Part shown: positions 11,872 through 24,261 of the stretch, in pieces | Numbering within the stretch: the first letter of the stretch is position 1 | Layout of the letters: every line of letters begins with the position of its first letter | Assembly (NCBI GenBank): GCA_947044405.1 | Contig: CAMRHE010000012.1 | Coordinates: 10,412,001-10,476,000 of the forward strand | Direction of reading: 5' to 3' | Length of the DNA stretch: 64,000 nucleotides | Source of the DNA: Leptodactylus fallax | Lineage: Eukaryota > Chordata > Amphibia > Anura > Leptodactylidae | Position numbers and translations under genes: made by a program | Notes under the pieces: generated by a model | What the model saw: the letters and a program-made list of their open reading frames with translations, nothing else | The model's database searches: none | Told to the model about the DNA's origin: nothing

Positions 11872-12097
11872 CGCCTTAATTATAATAACTGTCCAATTCA
11901 TTTATGCCAACATAAGGTGGTAGTACTCCCACCTTTTAGAAACTGTATGGATTACATGCCACTATGTAATTAATGCAAAACAAAGTTCTACTATGTGTAA
12001 AAATAAATTATATGCAATTTATATGTAAATAATAAAAACTAAAGCCCACAGTAAAATTGCATGCTTGGCCAAAATTGTAATTCTCATATTTACATAC

Positions 12098-12230
12098 CTT
12101 TGCATCATAATAACACAGGCCTTGGAAGACATCGCCCATTTTTGCTTCCTGTACTAGCAAGTTAAATCGGCTGAACATTGCAGCTTTGCAAAGACGACTC
12201 GCCATTGAGCGGCCACTTATAAATGGTGAG
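12098..12230 (-). CDS. ADAD1: ADAD1-like exon
   Basis: 133 bp with a TTTTTAG acceptor and AAG|GTATGT donor. It encodes [20 protein letters not shown] and then [10 protein letters not shown]. The SRLCK-x-x-MF segment and following helix are the usual penultimate block of the editase fold. Confidence 0.88.
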
Positions 12231-12333
12231 CTAAAAATGACAAACAACAATTCAAACAGGTTTTCTGCAACTTTAATGCATTTATTTGTGTTTTTAAGAT
12301 ATATATGAAGCATCAAGTTGTTTAAATAAATAC

Positions 12334-12571
12334 CTTTCAATAATTTTTCCTTGCAAAGCATCGACAATTTCAAAAGAACAGTCTCCTTGCGACCAATTCA
12401 TACTGAGTTTGTAATTTCCACCAACAGCCTGAGCTTGTTGGACAGCAGTCACAATGTTAATGTATGGCCTGTTTACAAGGAAAAACATAGGCAATCTTGA
12501 AGTCAAAGCATCATCAATTCGACGCTTTATTGCAATTTCCAATCCTCTTGTGTCTGTGCAATTTGCATCAC
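12334..12571 (-). CDS. ADAD1: ADAD1-like exon
   Basis: 238 bp with a TTTAAG acceptor and AAAG|GTATTT donor. It encodes [37 protein letters not shown], and [20 protein letters not shown]. The last matches the SVNW-xxGD-xxEI-x-G segment of ADAR deaminase domains. Confidence 0.88.
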
Positions 12572-12875
12572 CTTAAAAAAAAAAAAAGAAAATTAGCATA
12601 TGTGGATTATGCAAAACTAATAGGTCACTTGCTGTAGTTGTCATAAAAACACTGTACAGCGCTGGTAGTCTGCTTATTGATAGCATATGCAGTGTAATCC
12701 TCAGTATAAATGAGCTGCAGCATCTCCTGACACTAACTAAGCCTGGATTCACACAACTTTCACCCATGAAACTCTGTCTGTGTATTTGCTGGTTTTCCTG
12801 GCCTGAAAAGTGTTCAGGAAGAGGGAATCCTAGCATTATAGTTACGTATGATGCCAGGAGTCTCTGCCTCCAAGA

Positions 12876-12917
12876 GACATACTGTCCCGTAGTGAATATA
12901 GTACGGGACAGTATGTC
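12876..12917. repeat. Perfect 16-bp hairpin
   Basis: GACATACTGTCCCGTA at 12876-12891 and its exact inverse complement at 12902-12917 flank a 10-base loop. Around it, AGGAGTCTCT and ACTCCTAGAAG phrases recur, so this is probably the core of a larger fold-back repeat (about 12850-12985) in the intron upstream of the GGT-GAT exon. Confidence 0.7.
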
Positions 12918-13095
12918 ACTGGAATGCAGGGACTCCTAGAAGCATAGATAACTGTATTGCTAGGAGTCTCGCTCCCTGCACACTGTTCAGGCTGGGAAAA
13001 TCGGTTATGTAAATCTAGGGTATCAGCTTTATGTTTATGCACAAGTTGGGGAGAAAGCGGTCAGTCAGTCAGGGGAGTGGTAACTCATGAATGCT

Positions 13096-13541
13096 AGGGC
13101 TGGGTGATTAATCGAAAAAAATAACCAAAACCAAACATCATGCGAGGGAAACTCACCTCTTCTGCGCACCTCTTCATGACTCCTTGCTGTCTTTGTGCTC
13201 TTCTGACTGACATCAGGGACCGCTGAGGCCTGTGATTGTGTGACCCATGTGACCGTAGAAGACCTGAAGACAGCAGGGAGTCGCACTGGAGCCCATGAGA
13301 TGTCAGTAACACTGGTTTATTTATGTTTGATCACCTCCCCTGGGCCTCAGCATATTATGCTCTATAATAGTAGTTGGCAGTGTTCAGTCTGAACGAAACT
13401 GCCAGGGAACCCAACACATACTCATACTGTAAAAGGAGCGTGGTTTAAAAGGCAACGTGACCTAAATCATCGCCATTAATCGTAATCGAGGTAAAATGTC
13501 CAATTAATAGAGATTTTGATTTAGGTCATTGCCCAGCCTTA
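13096..13541. repeat. MITE with GGGCTGGGTGATTAATCG ends
   Basis: The left end AGGGCTGGGTGATTAATCG and right end near GGTCATTGCCCAGCCTTA are imperfect inverted repeats about 445 bp apart. A CG-containing AT-rich segment (CATTAATCGTAATCGAGG) precedes the right end. No coding capacity. Confidence 0.55.
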
Positions 13542-13929
13542 ATGATTACTGATTACTACATTGTACATCCTCATAAATGAGCAGACTCGAAGCACTGCAG
13601 AAGTTCAACAGTGTTTTTACTACAGCAAGAAACAAGGCAAGTGACCCAGCAAAGGAATCAGAGCCTCACTCAGTATTTTATGCTGCGCTCAGATCAGGCA
13701 GCATGAATTTGGAAACAGATTCCCTTTCAAAAAATGAAGTACAAGAAACACACATTCATTATTTTAACATGTTGTCGGTGTGAAAGAGAAATGGCATCTT
13801 ATGTAAAGTTACTTTTAGCATGTGCAGACATGTATTCTACATGTATGCTAGATCAGGAGCAAATTATTAGAACTTCAAAGAGGCAAAAAATACATTTCTA
13901 TAGGTCGTACGTACAGATGAAAGACTTTT

Positions 13930-16900
13930 GATGGTCGGGTCAGATTTTTATTGATTTCAAGTTGTAGTACAAACAGATACAGTAAACCATCAGAAACAGG
14001 GAGCAAATCAAGAACAAAATAATGAATCTAGTATGATAAACTAGTAAATTACAACTAATCTAGGACTAGGACACAGTGGGGGAACAGAGACAGGACAGAA
14101 AGGAAAGAGAAAGTGAAGGGAGAGGGGGAGTTAAAGGGATCCCATCAGAGACCTTGCAAAGTGCAGTAAGTGTCCCATGTAGACCAGATAGAGTCAAAGG
14201 TTTCCACCATGTTATTCAGAGTAGCTGTCAGATTCTCTAGACTACGTACGTCCTTCATACGGACAAGGAGATCTGTACCACTAGGGGTGTTAACATGTTT
14301 CCAATGCAACACTATAATGGTCTTAGCTGATTTGCACAAGTATAAATATACAGCTTAGAGGATCTCTTGCCCAGTTGTTCAGGGGGTAAGTTGAGCAAAT
14401 ACATAAAGGGATCCAGCGGCACCCCTTGTATGAAGAGACTGTCCTTGATCTCTGCCCAGAAGCCCAAAATTAGGGGACATTCCTAGAAAATGTGGAGGAG
14501 CGTGCCACACCACCAGCATTCCGAGGGAACTGTGCGGATTAACCCCTTCACATCATCCGCGGTACTATTACAGAGGATGTTGGGTTTTTAAAGATGGCGG
14601 CCACATTGCCACAACTCTGTATACTAAAGGGGAGATCCCTAGCTAATGCTCGCTATTTATCGAATGTACCATAGACTGAAATACAGTTGTATTGCAGTTT
14701 ATGGGACCTGCAATATTCAAGTTGCCTAGGGGGTAATAATAAAGTTAAAAAATAAAGTTTTCAAAACTATATCTAAAAAAAAAAAAATCAATAAAAAAAA
14801 ACAAAAAACTAGAAAATTCAAATCACCTCCCCTTTACCTAGATTTGAAATAAAGATAAACAAAAACAAGCAAACAAATTATACATTCCCGTGTCCGAAAA
14901 CGTCCGGTCTGAAACATATAAAAACATTTTTCACCATACGGTGAACGCTGTAGCAGGAAAAAAAAAAAAAAAAAATCAAAAGCGCCAAAATGCGTTTTTT
15001 TTTTTGCCATTTTACTTCCCATAAAAATTTGAATTAAAAGTGATCAAAACATCACATTCCCCAAAATAGTATTACTAAAAAGTACATCTGATCTAGCAAA
15101 AAAACATGCCTTATGCAAGTTTTGAATTTTTTTTAGCATTAAAATGTAAAAAAATCCCCACTATATAAATTTAGTATCCCCGGAATCATATCAATCCATA
15201 CAAAAACAGAAGACATGTCATTTTAGCTGCACAGTGAACACTGTAAAGACAAAGCGCGTAAAAAAGTCGCACAAACGCAATTTTTCTCCAATTCCACCAC
15301 ATTCTGAATGTTTTCTAGCTTCCCATTACATTGTATGGGCTCACAGAAAGGCATTCGGGTGCATAGGAGCAAGCCATAGCTTTTCAATCTCCACCCATTT
15401 TGTATAAGCCTGCGATGCAGCCCAAAATGGAATAAATCTCAGGTAGATGGCCCAATAATAGGGGAGGATATGCAGGACCACTAGACCCCCATCCCTTGCC
15501 AATATGACGATCTGGAGATTTTATGGCATTTAGCTTTCCAGATGAAGTGAAAAATAGCTTTTTGTAGATTGTGTAGTTCAGAGCATGGGACTGCCACTGG
15601 GAGTCTCCAGATAATACTTTTGGGAAGAGGGCCATTTTCAAAGCTGATTTATGGCTAATGAGAGAGATGTGTGAGGGGCGCCACTTATTCAGTAATATCC
15701 TAGTCACTAAATATCGTGTATATAGTGTATTATAGGAGGGGGGAAAACTGGATTCCGAGATAGCAGAGTGAGTGATCCCGCCATTGGAAATCAAAATTGC
15801 TGCGTAACAACTACATGGACTCCCGAGGTATATTCAAAGGAGTTAACCTTATAGCTGACTATAGTCATGAAGGGTTCGAATAAGATTAGGCAAAGCGATG
15901 TGGGAATTGGTAAGGGCGAGGAGGATATCAACCGCAAAGAGACTAACCTTGAATTCCCTGCCCCAAACGTTGATGTTCGAGATGTCAGAGTTCAGGCGTA
16001 TCATAGCAGCTAATGGCTCTAAGCAAAGTGCAAAAAATAAAGGGGAGAGGGGGCAGCTCCGACGAGTGTGATTTCTAATGGGGAAAGGGGTACAGGAAGA
16101 GTTTCAAAGACACTGTGGGGAACAAATAAAATGCAGAATTGCGCTGAGAAAGGGGCCCGCAAATCTGAGAGCTTCTACAAAGGCCATCATAAAGTACCAG
16201 TCAATACGGTCAAAAGCTTGAGACTGAGAAGAACTGCAGGGGTCGAGGGACGGTTGACCACCTCAATCAAGTCCACCAAGGACAGGGGGAAGACTACAAA
16301 GAAAACAAACTATATCAAAACAGGACTAAATCTTCTGCAGCCTATTGGAAATTGAACAGGACTAAATCTACTGCCAGAGGGCAAACTGAAAGTTAAGCAT
16401 AATAGCAAAATACAGGACAAATGTATCCCTGAGAGGGAAACATATCTGGGTGAAGCACCAGAGGTAGGGATCAAGAGAAGATACCAGGTAGGAAGTATCC
16501 TGCCTGCACAACACTATGATAGTCTAATTTACAGAACAGCTAAACAATGGAATATGCAAGATAAGCTAATAAAATAAAAAATTAACAGCATCCTGAGAAA
16601 GCAAAACCAGAAACAGAAAGTTACTGGGTAGAAGCCTCCACTCGGGGCCTTCGTGCAGATGGCGTCAGAGACGGCAATTGACGGCATTTTGTTTTCTGTG
16701 GTTGCCGCAGTTTGGGTAATGGTGGAGGGGAAGAGTCCAGTTCCCAGTCAGTCAGTTCAGGAAGAGGAATCTCTAGGGTCTCGCAGAAGGACTGTAGATC
16801 AGAAAAGGAGCGAATTGTAGCTGACCACCCATCTCTCCACACTGTTAGAGCAAAGGGGAATCCCCATCTGTAAGAAAGTTGATGATCTCTCAGGAGTTGT

Positions 16901-18245
16901 AGAAAACGTTGCTTTTGGAGGGTGATCCATGATAGTTCCTGGAACAACTGGATTTTCACCCCATAGAATTCAAAATCTTTTGCGTCGTTTGCTTTGGCCA
17001 CAATGCCTTCTCACATTGCAAAGTTGTGGACACAGCATATGACATCTGTAGTGGCGGTCCCTGTAAACCCTATCAACCTTAATCTTATGAGAAGAGGGCT
17101 CCCCCCCCCTTATGGAGGTTCAAAATAGCTTCCAGGTTAGCGTGGAGGTCTTCTTCCCCGTGTAGCCTCCGTTAGGCCCTTGACTCTAATGCTGTTATGT
17201 CTCCCTCTATTGTCAAGATCCTCCAAGTGGCGTTGCAGTTCACATACTGCTGAGGATTGGTAGAGGACTGTGGCTTGTAGTTGGGAGATGTAGTTTCTTG
17301 TGGCCTCACTGTCCTCCTCCAGGGACTCAACTCGGGAGGAAATGTGGTGTAGGACTTTCCGTACAGCAGAAATTTCCACACGAGTTCAGAAATTAACAAC
17401 TTAAAGTCCTGTTTAGTGGGGAGTTGAGCAGTAATAGCAGACCACTGAGATGGAGCTTGTGGGGAAGGCAGGACCTCTACCTCAAAGTCAGGCTCTGAGG
17501 TCGGGGTAATGGGGTCCATGATCTGTAGAAGGGCATATGGAGACAGCCTAGGGCTCGTCCCTAGACCTTTATCCCCCCCCCCCAATTCAATTCAGCTGGG
17601 GCAGGGGGTGAGAGAGCTGGGGGAAACCCCTTTAAGGCAGAGCCAATGGGTGCAGCATGAGGAGGCAAGTGATGAGGGGCCAAAGGGATATACCAGACTA
17701 GACTCCACATTTTCCTACGGGCCAAGATATAAAAGTCGATTGTGGTGAGGAGGGACTGCTATTATGCCTGGAGACGGGGGGGGGGTCCAGCGGCATGAGA
17801 GGAGAGCTGGCGCAGTCATGTGGCCCTGCAGGGTTCGGCTATGGGAGGCTGGTGGTCAGAAGAGACACGGACCTGGAATGCTATGGCAGAAGAGATGGAA
17901 CCGCAATAGAGTACAGCAGCGCAGCGCTACTGCGGGTGGTTGGGGGCATAGTATAAGCCAGTGGGACATCCGTCACAGATGCCTGCCGCCTCGTGGGACC
18001 CAGAATGAAGGTGCCAGTGGGGCCAGGTACTCCTCAATAGTGCTCCGGGTGACCCAATCGCTGGGTGCAGGAGTCCCAGGAATAACTTTCTTGGGCATTC
18101 TCTTGCCCATGTCTCATTTAGCTGGAAAAGGCAGGTCCACACTAGTAATGTGCATGGCAGGAGCTCCAGGACCAGCATACTACACCATGATAGTTCAGGT
18201 CACGACCCCACAGCAGGAAGTTTATAGACCTATGTCATTATGAGA
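13930..18245 (-). mobile_element. L1/Tx1-like LINE, decayed
   Basis: Minus-strand LINE. ORF1 starts near 18110 (MGKRMPKKVIPGTPAPSDW) and continues through a coiled coil with LEDLDNRGRHNSIRVKGL (about 17240) to an RRM/C-terminal part containing SYRWGFPFALTVW (about 16860), stopping near 16621. The ORF2 endonuclease is absent. RT resumes about 16260 (LSPLFFALCLEPLAAMI on inspection of frames) with its catalytic box reading FAVD rather than F/YADD. The C-terminal region runs to about 14450. The low-coordinate end near 13935 should be the 3' end. A family 1 MITE (14539-15345) is nested. Many stops and frameshifts show it is dead. Confidence 0.72.
14539..15345 (-). repeat. MITE family 1, minus copy nested in LINE
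   Basis: Starts TTAACCCCTTCACATC and carries the family blocks in reverse orientation, including TTTTTCTCCAATTCCACCAC near 15280. LINE ORF2 sequence is present on both sides, so this MITE inserted after the LINE. Confidence 0.6.
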
Positions 18246-18430
18246 GGGGTCCCATGATTTTACACTGACATCTATTATTAGATCCCCAATCAATTACCTA
18301 AACATTGGATTGGTCGATTCTCTGCAGTACCTGACACAACAACCTTAATGTACTGTACATGGGGTTTTGTCTGGTACTGCAACTTAATCTATTCAAGTCA
18401 ACCGGCAGTGTGCGGGTTTAAACTAATTCT

Positions 18431-19369
18431 TTAATCCCTTCCCGCTGGGGAAAATTTTAAATTTTTGTTTTTGACTTCCCGCCTCCTAAACCCCATAACA
18501 TTTTTAATTTTCCGTTCACTGAGCCATATGAGGGCTTAATGTTTGCGGGACAAATTGTACTTTGTAATTGAGGGTGGAATTGGAGAAAAAGTGCATTTGT
18601 ATGACTTCCTTATGGGCTTTCTTTTTACGAAGTTCACTCTGCAGCCAAAAATTAAATGTTACCTGTATTCGGTATGATTTCAGTGATACCAAATTTATAT
18701 AGTTTTATTTACATTTTAACCCCTTTACAAAAATATAAAACTTTTCCAAAAAATTTTTTTTTGTACCTGTTACTTTTTTTTTTTTTTAAATTTCTGCGTA
18801 CGGGGATGCAAAGGGCGTCTTTTTTTGCAGTGCCAGGTGTACATTTTTGTTATGTCATTTTGGGGAATGTCGATCACTTTTTATTCAAATTTTTTCAGAG
18901 GAGAAACAACGAAAACACAGTGGTTTGGCTCTTTTGAATTTTTTTTTCCCACTACGGAGTTCACCATACAGGAAAAATATTTTTATAAGTTTGTAGACCG
19001 GGCATTTTTGGACACAGGGATTACTAATATGTATGTGTTTCACAGTAATTTTTTAATTTTATGTGTATTCTAGGGAAAATGGTGTGATTTGAACTTTTTG
19101 TTTATTAAATTTTTTATTTATTTATTTTTTACTATTTTATTAGCTCATCTAGGGGGCTTGCTGCAATCATTTGATTGCAAATCCCATAGACTGCAATACA
19201 GGCCTTTTTGATTGAAAGCCCCATAGACTGCAATACTGGCCCGCATTCAGAGTGTATTCTACAGCGGAGACCAGGTAACTATGGTGGCCGCTCTACAGCA
19301 GAGGGGCCACCATCTTTAAAAACCCAAGCATCCACCGTAATAGTATGGCGGATGTCGGGAAGGGGTTAA
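18431..19369 (+). repeat. MITE family 1, best copy
   Basis: TTAATCCCTTCCCG at the left and CGGGAAGGGGTTAA at the right are near-perfect inverted ends within TTAA sites, about 939 bp overall. It contains TTCCGTTCACTGAGCCATAT, GGGCTTAATGTTTGCGGGAC, GGTGGAATTGGAGAAAAAGT and ATAGTATGGCGGATGTCGGG. It serves as reference for other copies; no open frame suggests a transposase. Confidence 0.75.
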
Positions 19370-19700
19370 AGTTTTCTAGGCTTTATTAACAGTTTATTAA
19401 CTGATCAGTGGGGATCGAACTCCTAGAACACTAGTGGATCACCTGTTTGAAGCGGTCGCAATGTTCCTTCAGCACTGTCACTGCTTGAGAAGCCATTTGA
19501 TGTCACATTCATTGGTTATATGGTCTGCTTGCTGTCAAGTGAATGGGGCAAGCTGATACTAAACACAGCTGCTATACAAAGTATGGCACTGTTCTTAGTT
19601 TTCTGTGAAGAGACCACAGCACTCATCCAAACGTGCCATCTTCTTGGAACACCTGATTGATGGAGGGCCTGGTGTTAGACACCTGATGATCTTCAGTTCA
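19366..19700. repeat. Short interspersed repeat abutting MITE
   Basis: Begins at the same TTAA that ends the preceding MITE (TTAAAGTTTTCTAGGC). Contains GATCAGTGGGGATCGAAC, GAATGGGGCAAGCTGA and GAAGAGACCACAGCACTC, phrases related to the repeat at 6556-6925 in opposite sense. The right boundary is uncertain. Confidence 0.45.
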
Positions 19701-19815
19701 TAACCCACCCCCTCTAAAGGGATCTGTAGCAGATTCGAAAAAAAAAAATCTGCTTTCGTCCAGATACAGCACCACAAGTGTACATTAGTTATGTGCTTTT
19801 AGATTATGAACTTAC

Positions 19816-20045
19816 CAACAATAATACTGCTGATGTACACTGGCTGTATGAAGATGCTTAAGAGTGCTCCTTGAACTCCCAGAACCTCCCATTTTGTCAG
19901 CTTGTCTGTGGGAGACATACTGCTTACGTGAGTCGTCAAGTCACATGGAAAATATGCAACAGGATAATTCTTGTCCTCCACAGAAATATGAAGACTTAAT
20001 CGGTCATTTGTTTCATGTGCAGACAGAGAAAGGGGAGTAAGACAT
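19816..20045 (-). CDS. ADAD1: ADAD1-like exon with former Cys ligand
   Basis: 230 bp with a GTTGTAG acceptor and TTG|GTAAGT donor. It encodes [20 protein letters not shown], then [20 protein letters not shown] and [11 protein letters not shown]. The family-wide W-VLG-QGALLS-FI-P-Y-SS block is clear. ADAR enzymes have Cys where this protein has Pro (MSPTDK), removing the second zinc-binding Cys. Confidence 0.88.
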
Positions 20046-20539
20046 CTACAACGAACAGAAGAAAAATATTCTTAGAAACTCTACTTACACGTTACATGTA
20101 ATGCCACGTTTTCAGAGTGTATAAACTGCACAAAAACATTGATTGCATAACACCTTGGCAGAACAGCTTTTCGGAAAACAATTCAAGTTCACACAAATGA
20201 AAAAACATATTTAAAGGGGTTATCCAGGCCTTACTTTTTTTTTATGGCCTATCATTATATGATTGATAGGGGGCTGACACCTCGATGACGGGCCTTTAAA
20301 AGCATGGCAGCCGCTCTGCTGCAGAGAGGCCGCCATAGCTAACGGGTCTCTGCTGTATTATACAGCAGAGACCTGGAACTAATGCCTGGAAGCAGAACTC
20401 ATTCTGGTTGCGGATATCACTGCTCAGGATGCCCCCCAAAGTTACATTTTGCCCACTGGCCCCATACCTTCTTTGGTTCTGTTTCCTTGAGAGCTGGGAG
20501 CCTAATAAAAGCTCCCAGGCCTCTCATACATTAAGCGAC
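20046..20539. other. Intron with TTAA repeat fragment
   Basis: Intronic sequence upstream of the exon at 20045. From about 20213 it holds TTTAAAGGGGTTATCCAGGC, a MITE left end, followed by fragments related to family 1 ends (CTCTGCTGTATTATACAGCA near 20347, a short palindrome). No gene. Confidence 0.4.
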
Positions 20540-23275
20540 CAGACGAGACAGTGACACACCTGACCAACGAAATAGCTAAAGCATTCCATGACTATTATGA
20601 ACGGTTCTACAACCTCCTGCTGCCACACACGACAAACCTTAAACCGATTTTGCATAGGTCCCTCACCCAGTATATAGCAGGCATTGCCATCCCCACACTA
20701 TTCCCTGACAGTTTCCTTTCACGACAGAGGAGCTAGATATTGCCATTGGTGCCCTCCCATCTGGTAAGAGCCTGGGACTGGATGGTTTTACTTCACGATT
20801 TTACAGAGTATTCCGCACAGAAGTCGCCCCTCTACTTCTCTCAACTTTCAATAACACATCCATGGGGACCCCCTTCGCCCCATCTTTCCTACATGCACAC
20901 ATCACTGTCCTCCCTAAAGAGGGCAAGGATCCCCATCTGTGCTCAAGCAACAGGCCCAGCTCCTTGATTAATACTTCTGCAAAACTATTCGTGTAGCAAC
21001 TTGCGAGCCAACCGGGGGCGTCATGGGATCTCTGATCCACCTAGATCAAGTGGGATTTATCCTGTTGATGGAAGCGAGGGATATCACCCTCAAAAAATAT
21101 TCCATCATCCACCAGGCTACACGCCAAGAAATCCAGCTCATGCTCCTCTCCCTTGACGCCAAGAAGGCCTTCAATAGTGTGGATTTGGATTTCATGGAGG
21201 CGACCCTGTCCCAGATCGGACTAGGCTGCAATATGATTAGTCACATTCGCTCTCTATACCACTCCCCTCAAGCCCAGATCAAGGTCAATGGCACCAGTCT
21301 CCCCCATTTACTATCAGCAACGGCACGCTTCAGGAATGCCCACTGTCCCCCATACTATATGCCTTAGTTTTAGAATACCTCCTAATTGCGATATGCCATA
21401 ACCCCAGCATCCATGGCTTTCGATCAAGTAATCTCCATCTCAAACTCTCCTGCTTCACGGATTATGTACTTCTCTATGTCACACAACCACTCACCTTCCT
21501 GCCCTCCCTCTGTCTGACATCGCAACATACAGCTATTTTAGTAACTACAAAATTTATTTCTCAAAAAGCTTAGCTTTGAACATCTCACTAGATACTAAAC
21601 ACAGCTTGAGTCATCCGCTCCTCCTTTTCCTTCACTTGGTCCCCCAAATCTATAAAATATCTAGGTATTCACCTTTCTGCAATCCCCTCTGACGCTTACA
21701 CCCTGAACTTTCTTCCCCTATGCCATAATATTCGAACAGACCTGCGCCAGTGGGACCCTAAGGGATTTCCATGGCTGGGCCATATTAATACCCTATTTCT
21801 ATTTAAAGCCCAGGGATGCCTAGTGGTCCCAAGCGGCCTCCATTACTACATCGCGGCCACAGTGTCTACCCGCATTTTGGACTGGCATCCCTCCAAACTT
21901 TGGGTAACACTAGAATCCCATTTGTCCCAAAGCCCCCTCGACACCCTCCCATGGTTACCTGACCACCGTAAAACCAACCTCCTCCTCTCTACCTTACCTT
22001 GCATCACCCAAAAGACAAAGACATTAGGAACTTGCAAAACTTGCCTTAAAAAAGCAAATCTTTTCCCTCCAGACGGCCCACTCATACCTATTTCCCACAA
22101 CTCAGATTTCATCCCCGGCCCAAGCCCACTATTCCTATCCCGACATACAGACTAGACACCCCTCAAGATTCAACAATTCTTCTCCCAATCTTCACTCAAA
22201 TCAAATGAAGACTTGATCTTTCCCTCAGGCCACTCAACATCCACTAAAATGGCAATACCTCCAACTGACTCACTTCTACAATAAGATCAGGGACAAACAT
22301 GACCTATATAGATCGCCATCACCTTTTGAAATGCTCTGCACTGCCACCAGCCCTCCAACCAAAACGATATCCACAATATATTCACTACTATCCAATCCAC
22401 AATCCCCTTCACTAGGAGGTGGGAGGAAGAACTGGGAACATCCTACTTCACAGCCCAATGTTATGCTGCTTTTAAATCATGCTATAAGTTCTCCATCTCA
22501 TGTCGAGCACAGGAAACAAACTACAAAATACTCTCCAGATGGTACAGGGTCCCAGAAATTCTCCACTTTATGTTTCCGAACTCTACTGACCTATGCCAAC
22601 TGAAGGGCACAATGTACCATGTTTGGTGGGGGATGCTCAGTTCTCCACCCTTTCTGGTCTAAAGTTATTGAGACCACACATCAAATCACTGGTGTTCAAC
22701 TAGACAACAATCCTGCCACCCTACTCCTCTCTATCTTCCCTCACAAAATTAACAAACTCTTCCAATCCCTCATTTGCTTGCTCCTGATTGCTGCCCGCAT
22801 AGTCATCCCCAGACTGTGGCAGAGTACTTCCTCTCCCACAATATGTGACTGGATCCTGGAGATCCTTAACGTTCTCCGTACGGAACTCATGATGTCCGAA
22901 CTTAGACCGGGATCGTCCCACACACGTCAGACCTGGCAATTATGGGATGTGTTCCGATACTCCTCGCCTTTTACTGCATTTCTCTAAAAGTTCTTCTACG
23001 CCACCAACAACCTCCCGACCCCACCCTTCCCCTATATGATGCATCCCAGCGGACAACTATACCTCCCCCACCTTCACACCGACCAGATTTACATCAGATC
23101 CATTGTTAACTTTCCACCCTGTCTGTTCTTTGACATTATTTTCTGTACACACAGTCCTTATATGTTCATGTACTTCCTAGATTTGATTTCTCCAGCTGCA
23201 TCAGGACTGTTACTATTTCCCTTTATTTACTGTATGTAAAAAATTTTCAATAAAGATATAATGTTTAAAAAATTA
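20540..23275 (+). mobile_element. L1/Tx1-like LINE, 5'-truncated, decayed
   Basis: Plus-strand ORF2 remnant lacking the endonuclease. Recognisable parts in order: THLTNEIAKAFHDYYERFYN (20553), a GKSLGLDGFTSRFYR RT block (20763), LLSLDAKKAFNSVDLDFMEA (21140), QECPLSPILYALVLEYL (21333), and a catalytic box reading FTDYV instead of FADDV (21456). Later come SIKYLGIHLS (21650) and the C-terminal PATLLLSIFPHKINKL (22714). It ends with CAATAAAGATATAATG near 23250. Several frameshifts and stops. It lies in an ADAD1-like intron, opposite to the gene, and ends about ten bases before the exon border at 23284. Confidence 0.75.
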
Positions 23276-23283
23276 ATACTTAC

Positions 23284-23454
23284 AACTGTGAGTTGACTTG
23301 GGCAGCTCCTTTAGGAAGCTGATTCATATACAAGTATAGATGCAAATTCTGCTTAACAGCAAGAAGATCAGTCGCTGCCTCTCGGCAGAAAATAGACCTT
23401 TTCATCATGACACTATTTCCACTGTAGTAGAGGAGAAGCTGTCTGTAAAAATAC
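23284..23454 (-). CDS. ADAD1: ADAD1-like exon
   Basis: 171 bp with a TTATAG acceptor and TT|GTAAGT donor. It encodes YFYRQLLLYYSGN, continuing the RRSLLR helix of the preceding exon, then LHLYLYMNQLPKGAAQ, equivalent to the ADAR strand that ends at a zinc-binding Cys in a SPCGDA-like loop. No Cys is present in this loop here. Confidence 0.85.
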
Positions 23455-24082
23455 CTATAAAACAATAACTTTACAGTTAAATCCTGATGTAAAGTACAAA
23501 ATTGTATTTTTTTTCCCACCATCATGCTGTTGTCTAAATGTAACCCAAGGTCAGGAAACAAATACACTTTTTAGCAAGCCAAAGAATTCAATAAGCTTCA
23601 AAAACCATAAATCAAATAAAAATTGATGGAAAAATTGATCAATGGGGGTCTGACCACAGGGCTGCATTGACTTCACTGCTTTCTTTGCATAAAATAGTCG
23701 CATATGGCACTGAACTGCCCATTTTTCCCCAAGGTGGTAGGTTCGGGGGATGGGGCTACCATCTGTACCACATTCATTACCACACTGACATAAATGGCAG
23801 CAAAAATCTATGCTAGTTATGAGCAAGCATAGCCTTTCCGAGCTTCAGAGGGAAAAAGAAAATACTACAAGTCTCATTGGGGACAGGTGCCACTGAGTCA
23901 GCATTCTGTATATATGTCACCAAAACAATAGGACTGATTTACTTAAGAAATAAGGCAAATTTCTGCAACAGAGTGTGCCAAAAACTGTCCACCACATTTA
24001 TTATTTGCTTAAAACTATTTGCACCGTGCCTTAAAGTATGACATTATTCGCCAAAATTATATAATTACAGAGCCATAAATAC
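23455..24082. other. ADAD1-like intron, nothing else seen
   Basis: AT-rich intron between two ADAD1-like exons. Minus-strand open frames here run out of the exon and lack support. Confidence 0.5.
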
Positions 24083-24209
24083 CTTAGTAATGAACGCCTG
24101 GCTGAAACTATACCATGCGAATCATGAATAATTCTCCCATCATTCTGTGTGTTCTGTCCAAAATTTAACTCTCCAGTACCCAATGCAACTACTTCCCACT
24201 GCTGTCCAT
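24083..24209 (-). CDS. ADAD1: ADAD1-like exon with former HAE motif
   Basis: 127 bp with a TTTCTAG acceptor and AAG|GTATTT donor. It encodes [15 protein letters not shown] followed by [15 protein letters not shown]. In ADAR enzymes this position holds the zinc-binding His and proton-shuttling Glu (HAE). Here the His-like position is followed by Gly-Ile, so the Glu is missing. The RRSLLR helix is well kept, supporting fold conservation with catalytic loss. Confidence 0.85.
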
Positions 24210-24261
24210 CTAGAAAGTGAAAAATGAAAGGAAATGTTTATTCTTCTTTACAACTTAAAAC

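Noticed and set aside
17764..18243. 159-codon plus-strand open frame
   Set aside because: It is antisense to the N-terminus and 5' UTR of the L1-like ORF1 that starts near 18110 on the minus strand.
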